A DNA stretch of 64,000 nt from Colias croceus (GCF_905220415.1 NC_059556.1:1624501-1688500); one strand, 5' to 3'. Positions 37,363 through 48,537 are shown, counted from the first letter of the stretch. A program made the numbers and translations. Notes: generated by a model not told the origin, from the letters alone.

Positions 37363-37559
37363 CAAGTTTGTGAAGATGTGTGTGTTTGTTACTCTTTCAC
37401 GCAAATACTACCGAACCGATTAGAATGAAATTTACCACACCTATAGAGGGTAATTTGGTTTAACACATAGGATAGGTTTTATCCCGGAAATCCCACGGGA
37501 ACGGGAACTATGCGGATTTTCCTTTGAAAACGCGGGCGAAGCCGCGGGCGTATAGCTAG
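37363..37559 (+). mobile_element. Helitron-like family B copy
   Basis: 'gtttgttactctttcacgca' to 'gggcgtatagCTAGT', lacking the extreme 5' end. Confidence 0.55.
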
Positions 37560-37694
37560 TTATCTATATAAGTATTTATATAAAAATTATATATTTGTAT
37601 GTTTCTCGGCCATCTGGTTTCCATACCACAAGCGAAAGCTTAGTAAGTATGGGATCAGATCGTGCCATGTGTGAAAATTGTCGCGAAATATTTA
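37560..37694 (+). repeat. SINE tail fragment
   Basis: 'atctatataagtatttat', 'ggccatctggtttccatacc', 'caagcgaaagcttagtaag' and 'cgtgccatgtgtgaaa' match the 3' part of the complete SINE at 53252-53505. It abuts the preceding Helitron-like element. Confidence 0.55.
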
Positions 37695-38052
37695 TTTATT
37701 ATGTATTTAAATACAAAATACACCCCCACAACTTCGCATAAACCATTCCATCTGTACATATTAACGCATAAATTTCCGTAATGCAGCCCTAACCTCAAAA
37801 TTCTAGCGGATAAAAGCGATTTATTACCTGAAAGTGAATACGGGATTGCACAAAATTTCCGCAGCAATAATTATGAAGCGTAACACAGTTCGAAACGTAG
37901 TCATAACAAGTACAAGTTTAATGTTACTGCCCACTATGACATAATTTCTAAGACAAAGTTTGTATCACCTCGGTTCCGATCCACAAAATAGTCACGTTAT
38001 AGGCTCCATGGCTTTTTGTTCTGTGGGACTTGATTTTGTTTTACAGATTGGG

Positions 38053-38214
38053 GCTAGCGCGCAAGAGCAACTTTTGTCTCCGCAACTATTTTGCCTCTCC
38101 CATCAACTCTATGGGGAGTTGCGTCGCTACGTGCGCGCACTTTCTTACTAGCCCATAGAGTTGATGGGAGAGACTAAATAATTGCGGAGACAAAAGTTGC
38201 TCTTGCGCGCTAGC
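38053..38214. repeat. Foldback element with ~63-bp arms
   Basis: Arms 38053-38115 and 38152-38214 are inverted, starting GCTAGCGCGCAAGAGCAACT, with a few mismatches; the 36-bp spacer contains another short GCGCGC segment. No clear target duplication. It would form a long hairpin if transcribed. Confidence 0.85.
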
Positions 38215-38460
38215 TCTAAAAGGAAATTGATAAGGTTATATTCTATGCTAAGAGCGACACTTAACGACATAACATTATACTAAACGACATCATTATCTAT
38301 ATTCAAAATTTTACCATTTTCAACTACATTTTACTCAATTATTTTAAAGCTTCTTTTGTTACTGTTGTATTGTTTTTTAGCAATGTGTTTTCAATGAGCA
38401 ATTTTCTTTCAATTTATTCGTTGTTTCACTTTGCCGCTCTTTCATAGTTATACTATGTAT

Positions 38461-38580
38461 TTTTTTTTATCTCAGAGCAAGCAAAGGGGCAGGTGGGCCA
38501 CCTGATGTTAAGTGGTCACCACCGCCCATAAAAAGTTGTAACACTAGTAGTGTTGCAGGTGCTTTGCCGGCCTTTTATCT
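38461..38580 (-). repeat. Non-LTR retrotransposon 3'-end fragment
   Basis: Read on the minus strand it ends '...gggcggtggtgaccactta', then 'catcaggtggcccacctg' and a poly-A run, a tail typical of insect LINEs. No coding sequence remains. Confidence 0.5.
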
Positions 38581-39848
38581 ATGTAATTACTTATAGTGGC
38601 CACTAATTACTTCGATAACTAGCAACTACCTATGCTACTCGAGCGAATCAGCGGCACAGTTAGTATAAACATATATCGGGAAAATCCTTCTAAACCAAAA
38701 CGTCTAGTCACAAGTTATAGACGAGTGGCCGCTACCGCAAAACGCCTCGGAGCAAATAATTTACGAATGAAACTACTGAAACTTGTTCGGTTCTATAATT
38801 GAGCGAGGGGCAGCTTTCAGCTTACCTAGGCAACTATATTAACCTATCGCTAATTATATGTTCGATTTGTATGGGAAATTAAAAATAGAGCAAACTTTCT
38901 GAATTTATTCCCCGCGATATACATAAATATTTTTTTTTAATATCTAAGATTGATACATAATAAATACCTGTTATTTTAATAAAATTAATATATTGGCAAT
39001 TTCATTATTATTTGTTATTTTACCGCTTGTATACTTTACAGTTTAAAGCAAGTAGGTCGAAATGCCTCTGACAGTCTTGACTCTTGATAGATGATGTAGT
39101 CTGATGTAGTCGCAGCCGCTGCTGATTCAAATCCCTTTTTATCGATAGATATAATATTATTGAATATTTTATCTCAGCAAACAAACATTTTCTTTATTTT
39201 TTTTATTTAAGTATCATTTTCCATTTCGTTTTTTCCTAGTGTGTTGTAAACCTTGTTTCGTGAAATAATTACATAAGTGTTGTTATATTGTTTCTTATCT
39301 TATCTACAGACTGTAATTCATTTTATGTGTAAAAAGCATTTTAGTACAGCTTACGCTTACGCTTTTCTTAGTCGAGAATCAACTTTCTTAGAAAGGAAGC
39401 GCTCGTGTGTAAAAATCAACCATTAAAATATTTAAGTGCTTTTCTTGATTAACGTAATTTATATTTTCAAATTTATTTTATGGTACATTTACATAATTTC
39501 TAAGAATAGCCTCGCTCATCATTTTATGAAATTCTTAAAATGGCTCTTTCAAATCGAATCTGTAGATATTAAATCTATTAGCCTTTCTTACTATAAAAAT
39601 ACTATTTTAAATTTACATAATTTAATATCTTAGTAATTATTTTATCTAATTTACACTTAACTGTATGCCTACCTATGTCTACGATATATATTTTTACCTA
39701 CGATAATGATTGTTCGTAAAATTTAACCTGTTCCTAGCGTATTACAATATTATCTATGCTATTAAATACCTACTTACCGCATTTAAAAAGGTATAAAAAT
39801 CAAACAACTATTTTACTATATCATATTTTATTCCAACACATAAAAAAA

Positions 39849-39970
39849 TCAATTAATATTTTTAATATTATCTAGAAAACATTGTCCATGTCCAATCAGG
39901 CAGGCCACCTTCTCCCAAGACGTTGCGTTCAACATCATCATGAGATCTGACTCCATTTGACTTGCTTCTA
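39849..39970 (-). CDS. Probable second exon of small gene (C-terminal part)
   Basis: Preceded by an acceptor (ACTTTTAG|TA). In the phase left by the exon at 40839-40965 it encodes about 40 residues (VEASQMESDLMMML..., TSWEKVACLIGHGQCF) ending at TGA 39851-39849. Another frame of this segment is also open (GEGGLPDWTWTMFSR), so the assignment rests on phase compatibility. Confidence 0.4.
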
Positions 39971-40121
39971 CTAAAAGTATCAAATAAATGCAATGTTATT
40001 AAGTTCTAAAAACATATTTTTACTTTTCAGTAGCGTTACTGCGAAACAAACACAAAAAAAATATATTTAATATCATTAAATAAATGTATTGTAGTTAATT
40101 ATTATTAGTCACATATCTATT

Positions 40122-40312
40122 ACTAGCGGTCCGCCCCGGCTTCGCCAGTGGTACATATTTCGCAATAAAAGGTATGTTATACGCCTATGTTCTTTCTCAG
40201 GGTCTAAAGATTGTTTGTGCCAAATTTCATCAAAATCGGTCCAGTAGTTCATGCGTGAAAACCATACTTGCATACATACAAACCTTTCCTCTTTATAATA
40301 TTAGTATAGATA
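40122..40312 (-). mobile_element. Helitron-like family B copy
   Basis: Reverse copy from ACTAGCGGTCCGCCCCGGC to 'ctttataatattagtatag'. It ends where the next family C copy begins. Confidence 0.55.
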
Positions 40313-40445
40313 AAACAAAGTCGCTTCCGATGTCTGTCTGTCTGTCCCTATGTAAGTTAAGATCCTTAAAACTACGCAACAAATTTTGATGCGGGTTTTT
40401 TTTAATAGATAGAGCGGTTCTTGAGGACGGTTTCAGTATATAGGT
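40313..40445 (+). mobile_element. Helitron-like family C, 3'-truncated
   Basis: 'aaaacaaagtcgcttccgat', 'actacgcaacaaattttgat' and 'atagatagagcggttc'; the GC-rich 3' end is absent. Confidence 0.5.
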
Positions 40446-40838
40446 ACCTACCTAGTATTTGTGTGTGAAAAAAATCTATTTACTTTGTACTTTCACGGTC
40501 TTAATGTAGGTATGTATAATGTATATAGTATATAAATTATATATCTGTCTACGGTGGTAGAATGATGATTGCGGCCATTGCAGTGTAGGTACTGTAGGCG
40601 CTACGTAGAAAAATTATATTTTTTTATAAAATCAGCCATTTCTATACAACAAAATAATAACAATGAAAAAGTAGCTGGACGTACCTACGCGTCAATGAAT
40701 AAAGGAAAATTTGTAATTGTTAGGTATTTTATCGTAAGCCTAAGTTTATTTTTAGAAAAATCTGAACCATGCAAAAGAAATTCAACTTTCACATTAACTC
40801 AATACGAATTTTAACTCTAACAATTTTAAACAACTAAC

Positions 40839-40965
40839 CTCTCATCTGATTAATATTGTCGACAACTTTCTTCAAATTAGATAAGTCTTTATCAATTTCA
40901 GCCTTTATAAGGTCAAAGAAGTCAGGCTCGTTCAAATATTCTGAAAACTTATTCGCTTTACTCAT
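40839..40965 (-). CDS. First exon of an unrecognised small gene
   Basis: ATG at 40965; 42 codons plus one base, then donor AGAG|GTTAGT. It encodes MSKANKFSEYLNEPDFFDL followed by a charged helical stretch (IKAEIDKDLSNLKKVVDNI). With the exon at 39849-39970 it gives an 82-residue, mostly helical protein with no signal peptide or membrane segment. I do not recognise the family. It is divergent from the BTB-zinc-finger gene, 724 bp apart. The intron holds Helitron-like elements at 40122-40450. Confidence 0.5.
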
Positions 40966-41689
40966 TTTCAGTAAAAAATAAATATCGAAAATTTATCGTT
41001 AAATTAGTTAGTACGTTTAGCGCGCAAATTTTCAGCTAAACATATTCCCGCCAGTCCTTTTTTTTTTGGTAGAGGTTTAAAAATGCGTTCTATGATTTGC
41101 TTTGAGTATAAAGTGGTGTTTATGTTTTTAAAATAAAATAAATCGAATAAAAAATAAATAACACTAGAATATTTTCCACTCACTTTTAACAGTTATTATC
41201 AAAAAAATCACTGCATATTATTTAAACCAAAAATTAAAATTTCAAAGAGTTCAATTCTGGCCGCATGAATGATAAACGACTCAATAAAAAACGAAAACGA
41301 CTGTCAAACAAAAATAGCGGGAAAACGTTAATTTTTAAGGCGAAGTAGGTCGGCACGGGCATTCTGCGTACAGCCAACATCTCATTGGCTAATGAAAAAG
41401 CGGAATGAATCGATGAATTATCGATAAATCAGTGCAAACAAGCACACAATGATGCCAATCATCGTGTTGAGCCAACTAAATCTGTTTTTGGATGAGTTTT
41501 GGTATGTCGCCGCGTCACTCACTGAATGTCATTGGATTTATAAATACGATCAGCTCCAGAAATAGGTGGCTACAGGTTTTCCAGGCGTACCGACTAAAAT
41601 AAAATAGCCTGGATTCGGTTAACAATAATATTGTCCGAGCTTACTGCGCGGCCAGTGCTCATTCAGATAACATTTTTAATTCAGTGATA
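40966..41689. promoter_or_regulatory. Shared divergent promoter region
   Basis: 724 bp between two start codons pointing apart. It holds a TATCGATA palindrome (41419-41426), the DREF-binding DRE of Drosophila promoters, and two ATTGG (inverted CCAAT) boxes near 41392 and 41529. No TATA box is clear. Function as a bidirectional promoter is inferred from position. Confidence 0.45.
41419..41426. promoter_or_regulatory. DRE-like motif TATCGATA
   Basis: Exact palindromic match to the DREF recognition element, 264 bp upstream of the BTB gene ATG and 454 bp from the opposite ATG. Confidence 0.45.
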
Positions 41690-41740
41690 ATGGATGACGA
41701 TGATCTCCAACAGTTTTCGTTGCGATGGCATAACCACCAG
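41690..41740 (+). CDS. BTB-ZF exon 1
   Basis: ATG at 41690 after an in-frame-free leader; 17 codons ending CAG|GTAGGTAAGT, phase 0. The FSLRWHNHQ motif is the conserved start of this BTB class. Confidence 0.85.
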
Positions 41741-44700
41741 GTAGGTAAGTAATTTTTATACACGATACAATTTATACACTCTTCTACCACGCTTGGTTAT
41801 TAACAATTTTGTAAATAACATTGAATGTCGACTGTCGGTCGAGTCTCGTTCTATTCTCAAGTTTGGATGCTTTGCGAGATGGCTGTTTAAGGCAGTGTAC
41901 ACACGTTTGACTTAAATAATATTTGTTAATAATTTCAGATACACAGAGGACGGTGTTATCTGACCACACTCACACGGACACCACACTACAAATGGTGCAA
42001 ACGACTGCAGCGCCCCCTTACCTCTATATCTGTTATTTTGGAACACAAATTGTGGTGTTATGAAGAATAATGTTTGGTATGAACTTTGTTTACAACTAAC
42101 CTAGCCAATTTTATGTTTGCGAACTGTTTTGTGCACTATTTATATGGATCTACAGAATATTTTAAATAGTTTTTATGTTTTTTTTTTCAAATTACACAAA
42201 ACAAATACCTATGTAATAATTATTTCTGTATATTTTTATTTGAATATCATTTTATAGAAGCATGATGTAATAACGATATTCTGTAATCAATTTATTAATT
42301 AAAAGCGTAAAGTTACCAAAATTAACTAGATCTTACATACTTTAGGTTTTAAGCTTACATACCTACATTAAGCCTAAAGAAAATAAAGCCTTATTTTCTT
42401 TCAACTAATACAATACAATATAAACACTTACAAAACTTTACCAATTTAACATCGTAATTTGTTTTGATAAAATAAGTTAAAGAAAACGAAATTAAACACG
42501 GCTTATGAACCATAGATGTTTTGTTATCTGTATAACATTATATATTATGTAGTCTGTGCTATGATATAATAGTTTTTTTTTTATAAAATGAACACAAAGT
42601 TCTATAGATCAAGTAGTACCTACCTATTTGTATTCTCTTGGAGATCAAGGGCCAAACTATTTATTTATTTTATTTAACAGTTTTATGTACCATTACAAAA
42701 CAAACTATAATATTAAAAGAAAAGGAAACATTCACAGCACATAAGGCAACCTTATCGCTTATCAGCGATCTCTTCCAGGCTGCCCAAGGTAAAGGATAAA
42801 GATTAATATTAAATGGGTACACGGGTGGCAATGAAAATAAAGATAAAAGAGAGAAAATAAAATACATATTATATGAAAAATAAAAGAGGATATAATACAT
42901 ACTACTACCCGACAACTGACTTCTTCCTTACAATATCCACTTTATAAGCCATCTACTTGTTTAATAAATTTCATCCAAAGCCTTTAAAAGGTTTTTGAGA
43001 AAGACTAATAACAATAAACGTGTGTACATATTGGGTGGCCGAGTGGTCAGGCTTTTCCACGGCCACAGCGTAGCTTCCTTCGAATGCAGCCTATCATAAT
43101 CGAATTTTACAAAAACTCACAAAAACTGCACAAATATCGCGTAGACGGTAGATGATAACTTTAACTGTTTAATAAAATAAGATTATTAAAATAAGTTTAG
43201 ATAAGTTAATGAAAGTAGTAGATTTTTAACCGACTTCAAAAAAAGGAGGAGGTACAGACAATATGTGGGAGCCGGGAGGAGGTTATCAATTTGGCCGGTA
43301 CATAATATCTTTTTTTTATGTTTGTTATTTTATTTTCAATAGAACCTAAAATCGATCTAAAATCGAATTCTAAAGTATTTATCCAAGATGTAGATTTATT
43401 AAAGAAAGCGACGGGAAATAATTTGTAGCAACAATTGTCTTGTTATTATTCAATAAAATTCCATTCTCAATAATTTTACACTTCATTTATTTTATCAAAC
43501 CATCTGGAAGTAAAGTAATCATTACGAAATAACGGCTAAAATTTTAACAAAATTGGTTTGTATTTTTTGTTACAATAATATTGTTCATATAAAATGCTAA
43601 GTTGTTTTTCCTACAATTAGAAAAATTGGTTCATTTAGATCAGCAGAAACACGTGCAAAATAACAAATTATTAAGCGTAAATAGTAAATTCCTATAATAA
43701 GATAAAAAAATAAAAAAATATTTTTCGAATAACTAAGGACGAAACGAAACGGATCAAATTAATTATTGTTTTATCGTATAATAATATATTTGTAAATATA
43801 GTCTCCTCCATTCAACTTTTGCGTACAAATAACTTTTAACCAAATTACACTGAATCTTTAAACACCTAATCTAAAACTTCTCTGCAGTATAAAAAAATTA
43901 AACTGGTATTGATAATAATACAATTAATAATCATCTGTTTAACGTACTGTAGAAAAAAAACTAATAAAGGAATAAAATTAAACAATTTGTGTAACTATTA
44001 CAGGGCAGTATCATCGGGGCCCTAAGTCGAATGCTAAACACTGGGGCCCTGAGTGATGTCACACTGAATGCGAATGGAGTATCGTTGCGAGCACATAGGC
44101 TTGTACTGGCCGCTTGTAGTCAGTACTTTGCGCAAATTTTTAAGGTAAATTATTATTTTTAAACAAATATTATTTTATTATCTCTGCGATACAAATTTTG
44201 AAATCAAAATCTGTTCTATTAGTCTCATATTGTTCTGATATTTCTAACAAGCAATAGCCTGTGAACGTATCCAGGGCCGAACTCAGTCTATTAGAGGCCC
44301 TGGCTTTACTAAAAAAGAAAATCGAACATGTGGAATATATGGCAGGCATGGAAAACTTGTACCTACTTTTTTCTTAAAGTATTTAAGGTAGGTATTAAAT
44401 TTGTACGACAAATAATCGCAATACATATAATATTATTGTTTTCGAATGCAGGTTTGTCGATTGCATCATTGCATTGATGTAATATGATCCAAAAATTACA
44501 GTAATGTTCTATTTAATTCCAGGAAGTAGACGACACAAACACAGTGGTTGTGATCGTCGACTGTGAGCCTTCAGACTTGCGGCAATTGTTAACATTCATG
44601 TACACGGGCGAAGTGACAGCTGCCAGGAAACGACTACCCTCATTGTTGAAATTGGCACACTCCCTACAGGTTTCTGGATTAACTGACGCTGATACTGTGA

Positions 44701-46042
44701 GTTTGTGTTTTTTAGGAGTTAGTAGACTTCTCAAATTCAAAATCAAATAATTATTTATTCAGACTGCTTATAGAAGCACTTTTGATTCATCATAACATAG
44801 TTTTACCATTTACCACCTCTGATTTGAAAGAGCGCTAGGTTCGATTCCTAGTGGAATTTAATAGAAAAGAGGCCTAGGCATAACATATGACATTTTTTTT
44901 ATTTATTTCAGAACCCAACTGACGTACCAAAAGAAAATGAATTAATACAACCCACAAACGATATTCCAATGGAAAGCCAGTCACCGCCAATCAATCTAGA
45001 AAAACCTATTATCAATGATTTCACACAGGACAAACCAATAGAAATAGCACAAGATTTTAATAAAGAAATGCCTAAGGATATATTAGCAAAAAATGACAAA
45101 CTAAGTAAATTAGATCAAATTGTTCAAAATTTATATAGTTCGCATAATATTGGAAATATAGTAACGACACCGACGCCATTGATACCAAGCTTTACAGGCG
45201 AGTACTAATTTAATTTTTATAAATCTTAAAACTTACATCTGACTTTTTATGTGCATTATGCAATAATTAATACCTTGGTAATTACGTTCTAATATTTTGT
45301 TACACTCCCTCGGTGAAGAATTGAATTAATCTCAAATCTCTTCTTCCTTAAAATCTATTTTAAGGTGCATTTTAAAAATAAATACAAGACAAATCCATAG
45401 CTTTATTTTTTTTAACTTTAACACTTGACGATAAAAATATATTTTGATTTTTAAAACTTGCGAACTTTTGCATTTAAATAGTTCATAAGGCGATATTTCT
45501 CCAGTGTGTTATGTAAAAATTTAAATAATTATTAATAATGTTAAATTCAAAACTACTTAAATCACGAAAAAGCCCGAGCGCTCAGAAAATACATTCAAGT
45601 TTATTAAAGTGAAGCTATATTACAGCTACCTATTTGTAACCAAAATCACCTATTAACGTTTTATTCACTCCATCGACCACACAACCACTGTGTAGTCGAT
45701 GATTCACTCAAAACTTTGTTTTAACGTAATATTCACTCAAAACTTTGTTTTAACGTAATATTCACTCAAAACTTTGTTTTAACGTAATATTCACTTAAAA
45801 TCTATTTCCATTTTCCAGAACCCCCACAACCCCGCGACTGCGACAAAAAGTGGCGCACCCACTCTATTTGCACTATATGCAACAAGCGTCTCTCGAACCA
45901 GTACAACCTGCGCGTGCACATGGAAACACACGCGGGGCGGCGGCACGCGTGCAGAGCGTGCGACCACGTGTCGCGGTCGAGAGATGCGTTGAGGAAACAT
46001 GTTGCTTATCGGCATGCCCATACAGCATTACGGCATCCTTAA
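41690..46042 (+). CDS. BTB domain - C2H2 zinc-finger protein (five exons)
   Basis: Exons 41690-41740, 44004-44144, 44523-44696, 44912-45197 and 45819-46042 join in phase to 291 codons plus stop. Residues 1-17 (MDDDDLQQFSLRWHNHQ) and exons 2-3 form a BTB/POZ domain of the tramtrack/broad/lola type (LSDVTLNANG, LRAHRLVLAACSQYF, LLTFMYTGEV), a dimerisation module. Exon 4 is a low-complexity acidic/polar linker of 95 residues. Exon 5 gives two C2H2 fingers (CTICNKRLSNQYNLRVHMETH and CRACDHVSRSRDALRKHVAYRH spacing). The family are nuclear DNA-binding transcription factors. At about 290 residues it is small for the class. Exon 1 has two overlapping donors (GTAGGTAAGT). The last intron needs a GC donor. 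Which named paralogue this is I cannot say. Confidence 0.85.
42660..42960 (-). repeat. LINE 3'-end fragment in BTB-ZF intron 1
   Basis: On the minus strand it reads 'cctggaagagatcgctgata', then 'agcgataaggttgcctta' and an A/T-rich tail, a 3' end often seen in lepidopteran non-LTR elements. No ORF remains. Confidence 0.45.
43226..43320 (+). mobile_element. Partial MITE with CCGACTTCAAA end
   Basis: 'taaccgacttcaaaaaaagg' and 'gaggttatcaatttggccgg' match the left end of 51499-51752. It lies in BTB-ZF intron 1. Confidence 0.6.
44004..44144 (+). CDS. BTB-ZF exon 2 (BTB core)
   Basis: Acceptor TATTACAG|GG, 47 codons, donor AAG|GTAAAT, phase 0 at both ends. It encodes ALSDVTLNANGVSLRAHRLV. Confidence 0.88.
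44523..44696 (+). CDS. BTB-ZF exon 3 (end of BTB)
   Basis: Acceptor TTCCAG|GA, 58 codons, donor ACT|GTGAGT, phase 0. It encodes SDLRQLLTFMYTGEV and LLKLAHSLQVSGLTD, the C-terminal BTB helices. Confidence 0.88.
44817..44880 (+). repeat. SINE remnant in BTB-ZF intron 3
   Basis: A perfect B box 'aggttcgattcctag' without a matching A box, next to a TTCATCATAACATAGTTTTA repeat tail. It is a tRNA-derived fragment, not a tRNA. Confidence 0.4.
44912..45197 (+). CDS. BTB-ZF exon 4 (linker)
   Basis: Acceptor TTTCAG|AA. It encodes a polar, low-complexity linker (NPTDVPKENEL..., PIEIAQDFNKEMP). It ends AGCTTTACAG|GCGAGT, phase 1, a GC-type donor. If unspliced, the frame closes four codons later (TAA at 45206-45208), giving a BTB-only protein of about 193 residues. 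Confidence 0.75.
45703..45797. repeat. Tandem repeat, ~29 bp x 3.3
   Basis: Three identical units and a partial fourth of 'ttcactcaaaactttgtttt' plus 'aacgtaata', ending about 20 bp before the exon 5 acceptor. Confidence 0.92.
45819..46042 (+). CDS. BTB-ZF exon 5 (two C2H2 fingers)
   Basis: Acceptor TTTTCCAG|AA, phase 1. It encodes PPQPRDCDKKW, then two C2H2 fingers and TALRHP, stop TAA at 46040-46042. It is GC-rich compared with its surroundings. AATAAA at 46077-46082 is the likely polyadenylation signal. Confidence 0.87.
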
Positions 46043-46076
46043 TGTGAAGAAGATATTTCAAAAGAACTGAAACACT

Positions 46077-46082
46077 AATAAA
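46077..46082 (+). terminator. Polyadenylation signal AATAAA for BTB-ZF
   Basis: 35 bp after the stop codon, repeated in the duplicated segment at 46342-46347. Confidence 0.6.
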
Positions 46083-46192
46083 ATCAAGCGTCCAATTTAT
46101 TTACTCTTTAGAGGCCCACAAATCCTTAACTTTATTTATTACTCTCTACTCTATCAGAGGCCCCGCCCCATAAGTCCGCTACCACATCAAAT

Positions 46193-46362
46193 ACTCCGCG
46201 TGCAGAGCGTGCGACCACGTATCGCGCTCGAGATACACCAAGGAAACATGTTGCTTATAGGCACACATATGCACATACTGTGATGCGGCATCCTTGATGT
46301 TATGCGAAGAAGATATTTTATTTATAAAGAACTGGAACACTAATAAAATCATGCGTCCACAA
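46193..46362 (+). pseudogene. Decayed duplicate of the last BTB-ZF exon end
   Basis: 'gcgtgcagagcgtgcgacca' and 'aaggaaacatgttgcttat', through 'gcggcatccttgatg' and 'aacactaataaaatc', repeat 45946-46092 with small changes. The second-finger reading frame is broken by a deletion and a stop. It includes a second AATAAA (46342-46347). Confidence 0.8.
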
Positions 46363-46658
46363 TACAGTCAAGAATCAAGATTATACGAATTTGTATTAAT
46401 TCAATTTTTTCTCGTATATATGTAAAGACTGGACAGTTAGATGCGGTAGTCTAGTACACCAGATAGATAGTAATGCAATATAGTCTTGCGTATGCAAGTT
46501 TACGCGAGATTTCGTTTATTTTAAATTAAACTTTATAAAATTTTAGAAAAATAGTTTTTTTCACAGTTACATCGTTTTGTACCTATACTTTAATTTATTT
46601 AGAAGTAAGAGGATAATGACATCATATACATATTAATTATTATGGTATACTAGCGGTC

Positions 46659-46790
46659 CGCCCCGGCTTCGCCCGTGGTACATATTAACGTTTTCTCTAC
46701 ATAAGAACCATCCTCGTACTTCAAGGAATATAATAAAAAAAGAATTATCGAAATCGGTTCAGCCGTTCTCGAGTTATGGAATTACAACGA
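46659..46790 (-). mobile_element. Helitron-like fragment (CCCCGGC subtype)
   Basis: Begins ACTAGCGGTCCGCCCCGGCT, followed by 'aaccatcctcgtacttcaag' and 'atcggttcagccgttct'. Confidence 0.5.
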
Positions 46791-47104
46791 AAAGTGGCAT
46801 TGATTTTTATTATGGTATATAATAGGACGTAATTTTACTTTTATTTTATTTATACTGTATAATAATTATCCCAATGTTTATTTATGTATGTACTTACAAT
46901 GTTTTATAAACGAATTTCATTATTTTAAGTTATATTAAAACGATTTAATTTATTTGGGTACTAGCTTAAACAAATGCATACTTTCTCTTTTGAATGGATT
47001 TTACTGTTAATCGAGATTATATCTTTGTATGTGTATTTCATATAATTGAAAGAAAAGCCGCTAGTAGCTTCTTGTAATCGCCAAACTCGATACATAATGT
47101 AATA

Positions 47105-47330
47105 AAAAAAATGTGTGCATGTACTAGTGTACACACGTAAGAAGTGAAACTTCTTTATGACCTTACTATTCAAAAAAGTTTTCAACTTTACAGAAATACT
47201 TAAATTCACGCGTGGTAGGAATAAGAAAAAGATGGCTCGTAACGGAAAAACGTCACGCGCAACGAAAAAATGTTACACTAAATTTTTTTCCAACCCCGAT
47301 AAAGAAGTTTCACTTCAAAAATTGTTTTAT
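47105..47330 (+). mobile_element. MITE of the GAAGTGAAACTTC family
   Basis: GTACACACGTAAGAAGTGAA near one end and AAAGAAGTTTCACTTC at the other. No coding capacity beyond chance frames. Confidence 0.5.
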
Positions 47331-48537
47331 AAACCCTTGAGATAAAATCGAATTCGACCATCGAACTTGCATTGTGGAAAATAATTTTATGTAAAATAAG
47401 TTAATACTCAAGCTGAATTGTTAATTATAGAGTTAATATTTACATATTTTATTTCCTTTCTTTAACTAATAAGAGTTTAAAAAAGACACTAAACTGTAAT
47501 TGTATATACTTTAAAACAAAGAATGTTAAACTTGAATAAATAAAAAACAAAATACAAGTGTACACAATTTATTTATCGCCTTAAATACATAGTTTTAGTA
47601 GAAAAACGCATAAAAATCGACAAAAACCGTACAAAATTAGCTAGTACAAAAATACTGTTCACAATATCTTGTCAACACAGTCGGTTAAACAAAGCGTAAA
47701 TGCGTTTCACACAATTAGTTGACGGGAGATACTCCTAAAATATATTTGTCATTGGTAACTCATGTTTATAAGCCATTTTTGCCTTATATGCACAATTATC
47801 CTAAAAAAAAATATCACACGGTAGTATATTCTTTCAGATTGAACCCTAATTATTTGTTTTTTTATTATTTTTGAATTAATTGATTAGTTACCAATGACCA
47901 ATGAGAGATCTAAATACAATTTCAGTAGAAATGCAGTTCAAGAGTATTCCTATTAATCTTAAAAAAGCTAAATAAATACGTTAGTTATATTTTAAGGATA
48001 AAACTCTTCTCGTTATATAAATATCGACCAAATGTTCTTAATAATTAAATTCAACATAAGTTTTTAAACAGAAACAGTGATATTTTAACAATATTGTAGT
48101 TTTTAAGGTACCTACCTTTTATACAAATAGATTGACATATATGACAGTTGACGCAAAACCATTTTTTTAAATAAAAATGTTAGATAATAATTATTAAGAA
48201 CATTCAGTTATAAATGAAGACATGATTTCGCACATTTTGAAGTTTTACTTATAGTATATGGGGCCCCTATATTGTAAGCATTAGGGGCCCCGTTTCGCGA
48301 AATCCGTCCCTGTTAAAAACTATACGCTTCTACAAACTAATTACAATATTTTTATTAATACAAGTAGAATTCGAATAATAATTTAAAAGATATTTTTAAG
48401 GGTTTATAGTTTATACATAAGCAATAATTTAAAACGTTGAGCATAGAGAAAAAACTACATTATAATTAATCAACAAATTATACAAAATAGATATATTATG
48501 TACTTATAATTATAGTATGATACTCAATGACAACTTA

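Larger units (their letters stand above)
24326..39848. other. Gene-free intergenic stretch
   Basis: About 15 kb of AT-rich DNA with no exon I can defend. It includes a 128-codon frame at 33367-33753, which has no homology signal I recognise. Repeats within it are listed separately. Confidence 0.5.
46363..48537. other. Intergenic DNA, repeats only
   Basis: No exon seen. It contains a Helitron-like fragment (46659-46790), a MITE (47105-47330) and a small GGGGCCCCTA/TAGGGGCCCC inverted repeat near 48260-48292. Confidence 0.5.

Noticed and set aside
43030..43110. tRNA-like segment TGGCCGAGTGGTCAGG with a TTCGAATGC
   Set aside because: Has an A-box match but a poor B box and no cloverleaf that I can pair; at best a tRNA-derived remnant, too weak to list.
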